Below, in pieces: positions 33,207-41,270 of a stretch of DNA of 64,000 bases (positions within the stretch are counted from its first letter, which is position 1; the number at the start of each line of letters is the position of its first letter). The notes beneath the pieces were generated by a model. The model made no database searches. It saw only the letters and a program-made list of their open reading frames with translations, and had not been told where the DNA came from. This stretch comes from Clostridiaceae bacterium (GTDB lineage: Bacteria; Bacillota; Clostridia; Oscillospirales; Butyricicoccaceae). The position numbers and the translations under genes are program-made. The stretch lies in the NCBI GenBank assembly GCA_018383195.1, contig JAGZOP010000005.1:1-64000 (forward strand), in the 5' to 3' direction.

Positions 33207-34130
33207 ATGGCTGATTTTGTTTCACACTACCTGTTTGGTGAGATTGCGCTCGAAGCGTTCCCTACCGTCGTTCAGCTTGCGGCAGCGCGTCGCCCTGCGG
33301 CGTTCAACTGGGGTCTTCAGGGACCTGACCCCTTGTTTTACCGCGGCGTTGCCTTCGGCAGTCCGCTGCATAAGTACGGCAACCAAATGCACTCTGAACA
33401 TACGGACGAGCTGTTTTTTGCATTTTCCCGCGCGGTCAACCGCATGACAGAGGAAAACCGCGCGATTGCTGAAGCCTATTTTTATGGATTCCTATGCCAC
33501 TACGCACTCGACAGCACGCTGCATCCCTATGTCTATTGTCGTCAATACGAATGCCAGGAGACAGACCCGAAGCTAAATGCCTCGGCAGTGCACTGCCAAA
33601 TTGAAAGCGACATCGATTACGCGCTGTATGACCGTGAATATCACGCGCCGGTCACCGAATTTGACCCCCAGAAGTATTATCAGCTCACGCACGATGAACT
33701 GGCGGTACTCGCTGTTTTGCTGCATTACCTGCTCAAAACCGTGTATCAGGTCGAGGTTTCCACGCACGATCTGCGCAGTGCATTTTGTGAAATGCTGACC
33801 GCAGAGCGCTTTCTGTATTCCGAATGCCGCACTGCATATCATGGCATTCAGCGGGTCGAGGGGCTGCTCGGCAAGGGTGCGCTGCTTTCGAGCCACATGA
33901 AAATCGAAGCGCCCGAGTGGAACGCACTCAACCTTGAACATGCGCCATGGCGCAACCTGTGGCACCCGGAGCAGGAACGCACCGAATCTGTCCCCGAACT
34001 GTTCGACAGCGCCATCCAAACCGCGGCGCATCTCACAGGGGAATATGCCGCTGAGTTTGACGCAGGCTGGCTGCTGCTGCATCACTTTGACGTTCCGTTT
34101 GACAACGGCAGTCCCAAAAAGCTTGCCTGA
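33207..34130 (+). CDS. Zinc-dependent phospholipase C-like protein
   Basis: A 307-residue protein of the zinc-dependent phospholipase C / S1-P1 helical fold. His and Asp residues typical of the metal site appear in FVSHYLFGE, WGLQGPDPLFY, HSEHTDELFFAF, GFLCHYALDSTLHPYVY and CQIESDIDYALYD. No signal peptide is visible, so it is likely cytoplasmic, unlike secreted phospholipases; related clostridial proteins are uncharacterised. GAGAGG precedes the ATG. A TATAAT at 33166-33171 suggests its own promoter just behind the repeat. Confidence 0.83.
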   Translation: MADFVSHYLFGEIALEAFPTVVQLAAARRPAAFNWGLQGPDPLFYRGVAFGSPLHKYGNQMHSEHTDELFFAFSRAVNRMTEENRAIAEAYFYGFLCHYALDSTLHPYVYCRQYECQETDPKLNASAVHCQIESDIDYALYDREYHAPVTEFDPQKYYQLTHDELAVLAVLLHYLLKTVYQVEVSTHDLRSAFCEMLTAERFLYSECRTAYHGIQRVEGLLGKGALLSSHMKIEAPEWNALNLEHAPWRNLWHPEQERTESVPELFDSAIQTAAHLTGEYAAEFDAGWLLLHHFDVPFDNGSPKKLA

Positions 34131-34222
34131 TGTTCGCGGACATCCCTTTCTTTTTTCCGCACAGCACGCACCAATGTACACATGTGACGGATTTCCCTCT
34201 TTGATTTTGTGTTCTTTCACGA

Positions 34223-34251
34223 TTGCAGACCCTGGGCAGAAGGTCTATACT
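34223..34251 (+). promoter_or_regulatory. Promoter of the T-box/ferredoxin oxidoreductase operon
   Basis: TTGCAG (34223-34228), 17-bp spacer, TATACT (34246-34251). The transcript would start near 34258, just before the leader structure. Confidence 0.65.
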
Positions 34252-34257
34252 ATAAAG

Positions 34258-34493
34258 CAATAAAGCACAAAAGCAAAGACGGAGAGAGTAAGCGCGCAGC
34301 AAAAGCCGCAGCGAGCCGGGGACAGTGCAAGCCCGGTGCAAGTAGCGCGAAGCTGAAAATCACTCCCGAGCTGCAAGCCGAATTCCAGTAGGCTTTGCCG
34401 GCGCCCCGCCGTTAACCGGGGAACGTATGATGGTACGGTAACAGGTGGTTTGCGATTTTTAACGGTCGTCCTTTTACGGACGGCCGTTTTTTT
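34258..34493 (+). promoter_or_regulatory. T-box riboswitch leader, apparent Ile (ATC) specifier
   Basis: The leader shows T-box parts in order: GGAGAGAGTAAG, the distal stem with GAGCCGGGG and GTGCAAGCCCGG, the specifier loop GAA-A-ATC-AC (ATC at 34359-34361), a tRNA-acceptor-binding bulge TGGT at 34431-34434 that can pair with ACCA of tRNA, and a terminator ACGGTCGTCC/GGACGGCCGT at 34462-34487 with a T-run. Uncharged tRNA-Ile would favour antitermination. The specifier assignment is by eye from the conserved GAA...AC context. Confidence 0.8.
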
Positions 34494-34536
34494 ATTTTTG
34501 ATTTCAAAATCACACAGGATACAGGAGGAATTCAGC

Positions 34537-35115
34537 ATGAACAAACCCGTTGAGATTCGTTGGCACGGCCGCGGCGGTCAGGGCGCCAAAACTGCATGCC
34601 TGCTTTTGGCAGACGCTGCATTTTCGTCCGGCAAATATGTGCAGGGTTTCCCGGAATACGGTCCCGAGCGTATGGGTGCGCCGATTACAGCCTATAACCG
34701 CATTTCAGACGAGCGCTGCACCGTGCACTCCAACATCTATCATCCCGATTATGTCGTCGTCGTGGACGAAACTCTGCTGGAATCGGTTGATGTCACCGCC
34801 GGTCTTTCCGCTGATGGCGCAATCATCATCAACACAGAAAAATCTCCGGACGAAGTCCGTCCCATGCTGAATGGTTATTCAGGGAAGGTCTGCACCATCA
34901 ATGCACGCCGTATTTCCGAGGAAACCCTCGGCAAAAACTTCCCAAACACCCCCATGCTGGCTGCCGCAGTCAAGGTTTCGGGCGTTGTCGAACCGAATCG
35001 CTTTGTAAACGACATGAAAGCATCTTTTCAGCATAAATTCGCCACAAAACCCCAAGTAATTGCGGGCAATATGAATGCACTGACCAAATCCATGCAAGAG
35101 GTACAGGTAGGATGA
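34537..35115 (+). CDS. 2-Oxoacid:ferredoxin oxidoreductase gamma subunit (PorC/VorC type)
   Basis: A 192-residue gamma subunit: RWHGRGGQGAKTACLLLADAA, FPEYGPERMGAPITAYNRIS and the VVVDETLLE region. It is one of four subunits that interconvert a 2-oxoacid plus CoA with acyl-CoA, CO2 and reduced ferredoxin. AGGAGG precedes the ATG at 34537. It is first in the operon behind the T-box, and its stop overlaps the next start (ATGA). The leader suggests a branched-chain oxoacid rather than pyruvate as substrate. Confidence 0.92.
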   Translation: MNKPVEIRWHGRGGQGAKTACLLLADAAFSSGKYVQGFPEYGPERMGAPITAYNRISDERCTVHSNIYHPDYVVVVDETLLESVDVTAGLSADGAIIINTEKSPDEVRPMLNGYSGKVCTINARRISEETLGKNFPNTPMLAAAVKVSGVVEPNRFVNDMKASFQHKFATKPQVIAGNMNALTKSMQEVQVG

Positions 35116-35414
35116 AAAAAGTAGAAAACATCACCGAGCAGTCCAAATGGTATGAACTGACCCCCGGCTGCGAAATTTATGAACCCGGCACCGCCGCGCT
35201 GACCATTACCGGCGAATGGCGCACGCAAACCCCGCAGTGGCATGCGGATGCATGCAAACAGTGCCTGCTGTGCGTGCCCTATTGTCCGGATGCTTCCATC
35301 CCGGTTGCGGGCGGCAAGCGAACGGATTTTGATTTTGACCACTGCAAGGGCTGCGGCATCTGCGCCAAGGTATGCCCCTTCCAGGCGATCACATTCCACA
35401 AGGAGGAGCATTGA
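35112..35414 (+). CDS. 2-Oxoacid:ferredoxin oxidoreductase delta (ferredoxin) subunit (PorD/VorD type)
   Basis: A 100-residue subunit with two [4Fe-4S] motifs, CKQCLLCVPYCP and CKGCGICAKVCP, separated by about 25 residues. It carries electrons from the thiamine-diphosphate site to external ferredoxin. It overlaps the gamma gene by four bases and ends two bases before the alpha gene, whose ribosome site AGGAGGAG lies in its last codons. Confidence 0.93.
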   Translation: MKKVENITEQSKWYELTPGCEIYEPGTAALTITGEWRTQTPQWHADACKQCLLCVPYCPDASIPVAGGKRTDFDFDHCKGCGICAKVCPFQAITFHKEEH

Positions 35415-35416
35415 CC

Positions 35417-36598
35417 ATGGCAAAAAGAGACCGTCTTTCGGGCAACGAAGCCGTTGCCTTTGCGATGAAGCAGATTGACCCGGACGTCATGGGGGCGTTT
35501 CCGATCACCCCCTCTACCGAAATCCCGCAGTATTTTGCGCAGTATGTCGCAAACGGTGAGGTCAACACCGAATACGTGACTGTCGAATCCGAGCACTCGT
35601 CCATGTCCACCTGCATCGGCGCCGAGGCTGCCGGTGCGCGCGCAGTCACCGCGACGTCCTCCTGCGGACTTGCGCTCATGTGGGAGCTGCTGTATGTTGC
35701 AGCTTCCTACCGTCTGCCGGTGACCCTTGCGTGCGTCAACCGTGCGCTGACCGGTCCCATCAACATCAACAACGACCACTCGGACTCCATGGGCGCACGC
35801 GATTCCGGCTGGATTCAGATTTACGCCGAAAACAATCAGGAGGCGTATGACAACTTCCTTCAGGCGATGCCGATTGGCGAAAATCCGGATGTCCGCCTGC
35901 CGGTCATGATTTGTCAGGACGGTTTCATCACCTCGCATGCGGTTGAAAACATCGAGCTGTGCGACGACGCGGACGTGAAAAACTTTGTCGGCACCTATGA
36001 GCCGGAACACTATCTTTTGAAGCATGAAAACCCGCTGGCCGTCGGTCCCTACGGCGTTTCCCCCTATTATATGGACGCCAAGATCGGACAGGCAGAAGCC
36101 ATGAAAAACGCCAAGCAGGTCATTCTGGACGTCGGAAAGAAATTCGGCGAAATGACCGGCCGTTCCTACGGTTTTTTTGAAGCATACCGTCTCGAAGACG
36201 CAGAAACCGCCGTGCTCCTCATCGGCTCTTCTGCCGGCACGGCGCGCGCGGCGGTCGATCAGCTCCGTGCAGAGGGCAAAAAGGTCGGCATGCTCAAGCT
36301 GCGCGTGTTCCGTCCGTTCCCGGATGAAGAACTTGCCGTAGCGCTCGGGCATCTCAAGGCGCTCGCCATCATGGATAAGGCGGAATCGTTCTCGAACGCG
36401 GGCGGTCCGCTCGGCGCAGAGGTGCGCGGCGCACTGTACGATCTAGATGTCCGCCCCAAGACCATCAATTATGTCTACGGTCTGGGCGGCCGTGATTTCC
36501 GCGTGCAGGACTGCCGCACCGTTTTTGAAGCGCTGGACGAAGTTGTCCGCACCGGCGAGACCGGCGCGCGCTACCGCCATCTGGGACAGCGCGAGTAA
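35417..36598 (+). CDS. 2-Oxoacid:ferredoxin oxidoreductase alpha subunit (PorA/VorB type)
   Basis: A 393-residue alpha subunit: GNEAVAFAMKQIDPDVMGAFPITPSTEI at the start, ESEHSSMSTCIGAEAAGARA, TSSCGLALMWELLY, NRALTGPININNDHSDSM and a C-terminal domain with VFRPFPDEEL. These are the PorA signatures. The start at 35417 has AGGAGGAG upstream. A GAGTGAAGAGT-class repeat follows the stop and separates it from the beta gene by 114 bp; the four subunits nevertheless appear to form one operon. Confidence 0.93.
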   Translation: MAKRDRLSGNEAVAFAMKQIDPDVMGAFPITPSTEIPQYFAQYVANGEVNTEYVTVESEHSSMSTCIGAEAAGARAVTATSSCGLALMWELLYVAASYRLPVTLACVNRALTGPININNDHSDSMGARDSGWIQIYAENNQEAYDNFLQAMPIGENPDVRLPVMICQDGFITSHAVENIELCDDADVKNFVGTYEPEHYLLKHENPLAVGPYGVSPYYMDAKIGQAEAMKNAKQVILDVGKKFGEMTGRSYGFFEAYRLEDAETAVLLIGSSAGTARAAVDQLRAEGKKVGMLKLRVFRPFPDEELAVALGHLKALAIMDKAESFSNAGGPLGAEVRGALYDLDVRPKTINYVYGLGGRDFRVQDCRTVFEALDEVVRTGETGARYRHLGQRE

Positions 36599-36697
36599 GA
36601 GTATAGAGTTAAGAGTTAAGATTGGAGAGTGCAGAGTGCAGATCGGCACACCTCCGCACTCTCTACTCTCCACTCTTCATTCTCCATTTTCAACCGA
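36598..36697. repeat. GAGTGAAGAGT-class repeat, copy C
   Basis: A purine block (GAGTATAGAGTTAAGAGTTA, GGAGAGTGCAGAGTGCAGA) is followed by its pyrimidine near-complement (CTCTCTACTCTCCACTCTTC). It forms a long imperfect hairpin within the operon, between the alpha and beta subunit genes. Confidence 0.8.
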
Positions 36698-36712
36698 ATC
36701 GAGGTTTTTACC

Positions 36713-37642
36713 ATGCCATATAATCTGAAACAAGAGCTTTCCAAGCCAGAGCGCTTTGTCGGCGGCCACCGTCTATGCGCAGGCTGCGGCGCGGGCATCA
36801 CGGTGCGCGCGGTCATGCGCGCGCTGGAGCCCGAGGACAAAGCGGTTGTCACCAACGCGACCGGCTGCCTAGAAGTTTCCTCTTTCCTGTATCCTTATAC
36901 CGCGTGGACGGACAGCTATATCCATAACGCATTTGAAAACGCGGCTGCGACCTGCGGCGGCGTCGAAGCCGCATACAACGCGCTGAAGCGCCGCGGAAAA
37001 ATTGACGATACCTTTAAGTTCATCACCTTCGGCGGCGACGGCGGCACCTACGACATTGGATTCCAGTCCTTGTCCGGCGCCATGGAGCGCGGTCACGACA
37101 TGGTCTACGTCTGTTATGACAACGAAGCGTACATGAACACCGGCATCCAACGTTCGTCCTCCACATCGCGCTTTGCCGACACGACGACCACGCCCTACGG
37201 CTCGGCATCCTCCGGCAAGCGGCAGAACAAGAAAGACCTCACCGAAATCATGGTTGCGCACGGCATTCCCTACGTTGCGCAGACCACGTTCCTCGGCAAC
37301 ATGAAAGACCTTCATGAAAAAGCGTACCGCGCCATTTATACACCCGGTCCGGCATTTTTAAATGTGCTGTCGCCCTGCCCGCGCGGCTGGCGGTATGCTG
37401 CCGAAGATATTGCCGCCATCACCAAGGCTGCGGTTGAAACCTGTGTCTGGCCGATGTTCGAGGTCGTTGAGGGCGAGTATCACCTGACCTATGAGCCCAA
37501 GAAAAAGCTTCCGGTCGAGGAGTTCATGAAAATGCAGGGACGCTTCAAGCACTGCTTCCAGAAAGGCAACGAATGGATGCTGGAAGAAGCGCAGAAGTGG
37601 GTCGATCACAAATGGGAAACCCTGCTCTCCAAATGCAAATAA
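36713..37642 (+). CDS. 2-Oxoacid:ferredoxin oxidoreductase beta subunit (PorB/VorA type)
   Basis: A 309-residue beta subunit that binds thiamine diphosphate and a [4Fe-4S] cluster: HRLCAGCGAGI, NATGCLEVSS, FGGDGGTYDIGFQSLSGAMERGHD (the GDG...N thiamine motif continues to YDNEAYMNTG) and SPCPRGW. The start at 36713 has GAGG upstream. It completes the heterotetramer. A terminator follows at once. Confidence 0.93.
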   Translation: MPYNLKQELSKPERFVGGHRLCAGCGAGITVRAVMRALEPEDKAVVTNATGCLEVSSFLYPYTAWTDSYIHNAFENAAATCGGVEAAYNALKRRGKIDDTFKFITFGGDGGTYDIGFQSLSGAMERGHDMVYVCYDNEAYMNTGIQRSSSTSRFADTTTTPYGSASSGKRQNKKDLTEIMVAHGIPYVAQTTFLGNMKDLHEKAYRAIYTPGPAFLNVLSPCPRGWRYAAEDIAAITKAAVETCVWPMFEVVEGEYHLTYEPKKKLPVEEFMKMQGRFKHCFQKGNEWMLEEAQKWVDHKWETLLSKCK

Positions 37643-37679
37643 AAAAATTCCGTGTACGTTCTTTGTACACGGAATTTTT
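37643..37679. terminator. Terminator of the ferredoxin oxidoreductase operon
   Basis: AATTCCGTGTAC pairs with GTACACGGAATT, flanked by A- and T-runs. Confidence 0.88.
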
Positions 37680-37782
37680 TTATCAATGGAAACGGCTTGC
37701 CTGTCGGCTCCGGAACCCTAACGTCGGCATCCCTGCTCCAGGCTTTGGCCACACCGCTGCACAGCCAACCGATTTCTCCTGT

Positions 37783-38358
37783 TTATCCAACCTGCAAAAA
37801 GCGGCCGTTGTTATGCACACACGCAGAAATACCGCCGAGCAATCCGGTTTCATCAATTTTATCTGCGTCGAAGCGAATCGAAAGCACACCGTCGGCAAAA
37901 TCGCGGCACGAAACCTCAATAATAGCGTCACTGTCGCTGTCTATCATGCTGCGAAACACGGTATCCTCAATCACATGGTCATCAAAACCCAAAAAGCGAA
38001 ACGCGGTTCCCGTTCCCACGCACGGCTCCAGCCCTTCGGATTTCAGCTCCCCAAAGCAGCGGTCAAGCGCTACAAACGCACTTCCCTGACCGCGTTTGAG
38101 CAGACGCCCATCCTGCCACACATGGTTCAGCCGGCTGAGCGCCGGAATCCCATGCTCACCGCATGCGGCAGTTACGCCTACATACATGCCTTTCAGCAGC
38201 CCGCTGACGACATCCATCATGATTTCCGGCGTCTGCGCATCCGCAGTCTCCTGTGCGCGAAGCTCATATGACGCCATTTCTTTCTGAGCTCCCGTCTTAT
38301 TCAAACTCCAGCAGGACCGATTCCCAGCCTCAGGAGTTCCATTTTTCAACTGATTCAT
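37783..38358 (-). CDS. Protein of unknown function
   Basis: A 191-residue soluble protein that I do not recognise. GAAGGTG precedes the ATG at 38358. It has no signal peptide or membrane segment. Several Cys are spread along it (CGEHG, LDRCFGE, EPCVGTG, VSCRDFADG, ACVHNNG). The pattern GLLKGMYVGVTAACGEHGIPALSRL and DADKIDETGLLGGISA hint at an alpha/beta fold. A competing frame on the plus strand covers the same bases without a clear ribosome site. Medium certainty that this strand is right. Confidence 0.55.
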   Translation of the reverse strand: MNQLKNGTPEAGNRSCWSLNKTGAQKEMASYELRAQETADAQTPEIMMDVVSGLLKGMYVGVTAACGEHGIPALSRLNHVWQDGRLLKRGQGSAFVALDRCFGELKSEGLEPCVGTGTAFRFLGFDDHVIEDTVFRSMIDSDSDAIIEVSCRDFADGVLSIRFDADKIDETGLLGGISACVHNNGRFLQVG

Positions 38359-38615
38359 TGCAAAACACCTTCTTACTTTTGTCATATGAAACCGCATATC
38401 TCAAGTATGCCCCGCGATATTGCGCCTATTCTACAACATATGCAGAAGGGTTTCAAGACGCTTTTTGCTTTTTCGTACACTTCCACAATTCAGCGTTTCA
38501 TCGTGCGACTTTTTTTGCAACCGCACTGGCGATTTCTCGCAAAAATCTCAGATTCCCTCCGATTGTTTTTTCGCATTTTGCCCATGGATATTTTTACACC
38601 CTTTCTCCGGTATAC
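38359..38615. other. Intergenic region without recognisable gene
   Basis: About 260 bp, A/T-rich, between the start of the unknown gene and the terminator of the EamA gene. It must hold the promoter of the unknown gene; I see no gene or RNA signature. Confidence 0.5.
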
Positions 38616-38645
38616 AAAAAGCCTCTGGTCTCCCAGAGGCTTTTT
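38616..38645. terminator. Terminator after the EamA gene
   Basis: AAAAAGCCTCTGG pairs with CCAGAGGCTTTTT around TCT. Confidence 0.85.
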
Positions 38646-38736
38646 GAAATTATTTTTCATAGAAAACCGATGTTTTACAGTGAAATATCCTGTTTTTACA
38701 TCATTTTCCCATTTGTATGCACTGCAATTCCCATGC

Positions 38737-39654
38737 TCATGCATGCTTTCGGTTGACCACCATAATGCCCGTGCATACCAAAATGAGCGCGCACAAATTG
38801 CGGATTGTAAACACGTTTTCCTGCAAAACGAGCGCACTGATGAGCGAACCGAACACCGGAATCAAAAACATATAGACCGTAACTTTTCCGACCGGATGGT
38901 GCTTGAGCAGCACTGTCCACACCGTAAACGCCACCGAGCTGAGCAGCGACAGATAGGCAAGCAGCAAAATTCCTTCCGGCGTAAACGTCACGCCGCCCAC
39001 GCCGCCGAAAACCATGCCGACTGCAAGGAGTACCGCGCCGCCCAGCGTGAGCTGCCATCCCGTAATTACCATCGGGTCGCGCCCCGGCGTAATCTTCCGG
39101 CTGATGCCCGCGCCCAGTCCCTGACCCAGTGCGCTGATCAGCATAAACCCTTCCCCAGAAAAGGTGACACGCTGACCGCCCAGCCCTGCGCCGGACAGAA
39201 TCACAAGCACGCCCGCAAATCCCAACAGACACCCGATTCCCTTGCGCAGATTCATACGGTCGTCCTTGAAGGCAAAATGTGCGACAAAAACCGCAAAAAA
39301 GGTGGAGGTTGCGCTCAAAACCGAGCCGCGCACCCCGGTTGTGTTGCCGAGTCCCGGATACAGAAACAGATACTGCATCACCGTCTGCGCCCCCGACAGC
39401 ACAAGAATCCCCCGCCATGCGTCTTTTTGGGGGAACAGCGGCGTTTCACGCCGCACGAGCACAAGCGCCAGCACCAGCAGTCCCGCAATGGTAAAACGCA
39501 TGCCTGCAAAAAACAGCTTGGCGGCAGCATCCTCTCCCGCAATGGAAAACAGGTCATATCCTGCCTTGACCGCCGGAATTGCGCTGCCCCACAGCGCAGT
39601 GCATAACAGCGCGGGCAGGAAAATCCCGCCGCGTACAGGTCTTGTCTTGGTCAT
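38737..39654 (-). CDS. EamA/DMT-family transporter
   Basis: A 305-residue protein with about ten hydrophobic segments arranged as two EamA repeats (TALWGSAIPAVKAG; LSSVAFTVWTVLLKHHPVGKV). Such carriers export amino acids or metabolites; the substrate is unknown. Its ATG overlaps the stop of the upstream inositol-phosphatase-family gene by one base (TGATG), so the two are coupled. Confidence 0.9.
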   Translation of the reverse strand: MTKTRPVRGGIFLPALLCTALWGSAIPAVKAGYDLFSIAGEDAAAKLFFAGMRFTIAGLLVLALVLVRRETPLFPQKDAWRGILVLSGAQTVMQYLFLYPGLGNTTGVRGSVLSATSTFFAVFVAHFAFKDDRMNLRKGIGCLLGFAGVLVILSGAGLGGQRVTFSGEGFMLISALGQGLGAGISRKITPGRDPMVITGWQLTLGGAVLLAVGMVFGGVGGVTFTPEGILLLAYLSLLSSVAFTVWTVLLKHHPVGKVTVYMFLIPVFGSLISALVLQENVFTIRNLCALILVCTGIMVVNRKHA

Positions 39655-40427
39655 CAGAGCTTATCCAATCCTTTTTCAAAAAATTCTTCCCATGCGCGCG
39701 GCGCGGCGGCAAGGATAGAGCATTTCTCGGTCAGCGACACCGGTGCACCGGAAAACTGACCAATCCGTCCTCCCGCTTCGGTGACGATCAGTCCGGCTGC
39801 GGCATGGTCCCACGGGCAAAGACGCGCTTCAAACATCACATCCGCGCAGCCCGCGGCCACAGCGCACAGATCAAGCGCAGCCGATCCCGAACGCCGCACG
39901 TCAATCGCAGCGTCAAACAGCGCGCGTGCCAATCGGAATGTCTGTTCAAACGTATCCGGGTAATAGGATGCTGTGCCAAGACATACAATGCTGTCAGCGA
40001 TGCCGTTGTCCGTCACGTGGATCGGCTTGCCGTTTTCCCATGCACCCTTTCCCCGCTCGGCAGCGAACATCGTGTCGGAGTATGGATTATATACCACGCC
40101 GCATACGATCTCTCCATCTTGTACCGCTGCAATCGAAACCGCAGACGCGCGGTACCCGCGTACAAAGTTTGCCGTACCGTCGATAGGGTCTACAATGAAT
40201 GCAAGTCCGTGCAGCGCATCCTCTTTTTGTGCGTCGCCCTCTTCCCCGATAAAGTGTGCCTCGGGATATGCCGCGAGCAGTTGGGTGCGCAGCAGCTCCT
40301 GCACACGCACATCATATTGCGTTACCAAATTGCGGCGGTCCCCGCCTTTTTCGGTCACACCGATGCGGTCGGCTGCGAGAATGACTGCACCGCCGCTGCG
40401 TGCGGCAGTTTCCAGTGTTTTGAGCAT
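39654..40427 (-). CDS. suhB: Inositol monophosphatase family protein (SuhB/IMPase)
   Basis: A 257-residue magnesium-dependent phosphatase: IGEEG, DPIDGTANFVRGY and WDHAAAGLIVTEAGG are the three IMPase metal and substrate motifs. It would remove phosphate from myo-inositol phosphates or related compounds; related enzymes act on fructose-1,6-bisphosphate or PAP. It leads a two-gene operon with an EamA carrier, under the promoter at 40467-40495. It is 11 kb from the inositol cluster, so a link is only suggestive. Confidence 0.9.
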   Translation of the reverse strand: MLKTLETAARSGGAVILAADRIGVTEKGGDRRNLVTQYDVRVQELLRTQLLAAYPEAHFIGEEGDAQKEDALHGLAFIVDPIDGTANFVRGYRASAVSIAAVQDGEIVCGVVYNPYSDTMFAAERGKGAWENGKPIHVTDNGIADSIVCLGTASYYPDTFEQTFRLARALFDAAIDVRRSGSAALDLCAVAAGCADVMFEARLCPWDHAAAGLIVTEAGGRIGQFSGAPVSLTEKCSILAAAPRAWEEFFEKGLDKL

Positions 40428-40466
40428 GTTCCTTCCCCTTTCCTCTCAATGCTATTTCTATATTCT

Positions 40467-40495
40467 ATTGTAAAATGTTTTTCGGACAAAAACAA
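40467..40495 (-). promoter_or_regulatory. Promoter of suhB-EamA operon
   Basis: On the minus strand TTGTTT (40495-40490), 17-bp spacer, TACAAT (40472-40467), 40 bp before the ATG. Confidence 0.6.
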
Positions 40496-40525
40496 GACCG
40501 CTATCCGGAGCGGAATAGCGGTCTT
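40494..40525. terminator. Terminator after the DUF4250 gene
   Basis: AAGACCGCTAT pairs with ATAGCGGTCTT; on the minus strand GTTTTTG follows. Confidence 0.8.
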
Positions 40526-40549
40526 ATCAGCTTAATTCTGCTTTTGCGG

Positions 40550-40726
40550 TCAGCGGAACTGGTTCACGCCGGGCACATATTGATACCCAATGCGCGCGAG
40601 ACGCTGCTCCAGTGTGGCGCGGTGGGTTTCCTCGCCGTCACACAGCGCATCAAGGCTGTGGTACCGGTCGCGCAGCAGCGTGTTGACCACGCTCAGCAGC
40701 ATGACGGGGTCGTTTGGCAACGCCAT
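40550..40726 (-). CDS. DUF4250 domain protein
   Basis: A 58-residue protein matching DUF4250 over its length: LPNDPVMLLSVVNTLLRDRY, SLDALCDGEE and a C-terminal IGYQYVPGVNQFR. It is common in Clostridia and of unknown function. The ATG at 40726 has AGGAGA upstream, 13 bp after the PsiE-like gene; a longer frame without ribosome site is rejected. Confidence 0.88.
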   Translation of the reverse strand: MALPNDPVMLLSVVNTLLRDRYHSLDALCDGEETHRATLEQRLARIGYQYVPGVNQFR

Positions 40727-40739
40727 ATGGGCTCTCCTT

Positions 40740-41177
40740 TCAGTCGCTTTCTTCGGTCTCACTTCTTCTGGATGCCTTGTCGAAAATCGGCGTATGTTTG
40801 ACATCGTCCAGTTTTGGAATATACAGATACTTTCGCACCACATATAATACCGCAATGGACGCAACCGCAATCAGGTTTTGCAGCGGCGTTGTGTGCTCGA
40901 CAATCATCTGGCGGGCAATCGCAAGAAGCATAATCTCAATGACCGAATCGAGCGTGTGGCTGCACAGCATCTTGACGAATTCAACGCCGATAACCAGCAT
41001 TGCAGCAACGCTCAAATATTCGGAGAAAACCGAAGGGTCTTTCAATAATTTGACCGGGCTGATGTCTTGCACCAAACCAATCAGCGCTGCGGCAAGCGCC
41101 GACAGCATGAGCAGCCCAACCAACATTTCAAGCAGGCTGGATAAACGGTGCATCAATTCTCGTGCATGAAACTTCAT
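40740..41177 (-). CDS. PsiE-like membrane protein
   Basis: A 145-residue protein with four hydrophobic segments resembling the phosphate-starvation-inducible PsiE family (VFSEYLSVAAMLVIGVEFVKMLC, HTLDSVIEIMLLAIARQMI). The family role is unknown. It is followed by DUF4250 and preceded 93 bp upstream by the OGG gene, on the same strand. Confidence 0.8.
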   Translation of the reverse strand: MKFHARELMHRLSSLLEMLVGLLMLSALAAALIGLVQDISPVKLLKDPSVFSEYLSVAAMLVIGVEFVKMLCSHTLDSVIEIMLLAIARQMIVEHTTPLQNLIAVASIAVLYVVRKYLYIPKLDDVKHTPIFDKASRRSETEESD

Positions 41178-41270
41178 GAAACATCTCCTATTTTGGGGTT
41201 GATTCAGCAGATTCAGTATAGCATGTCGGGCACGGTGCTGTACAGTCCTTATGTAAATTTTTCTGAACAG

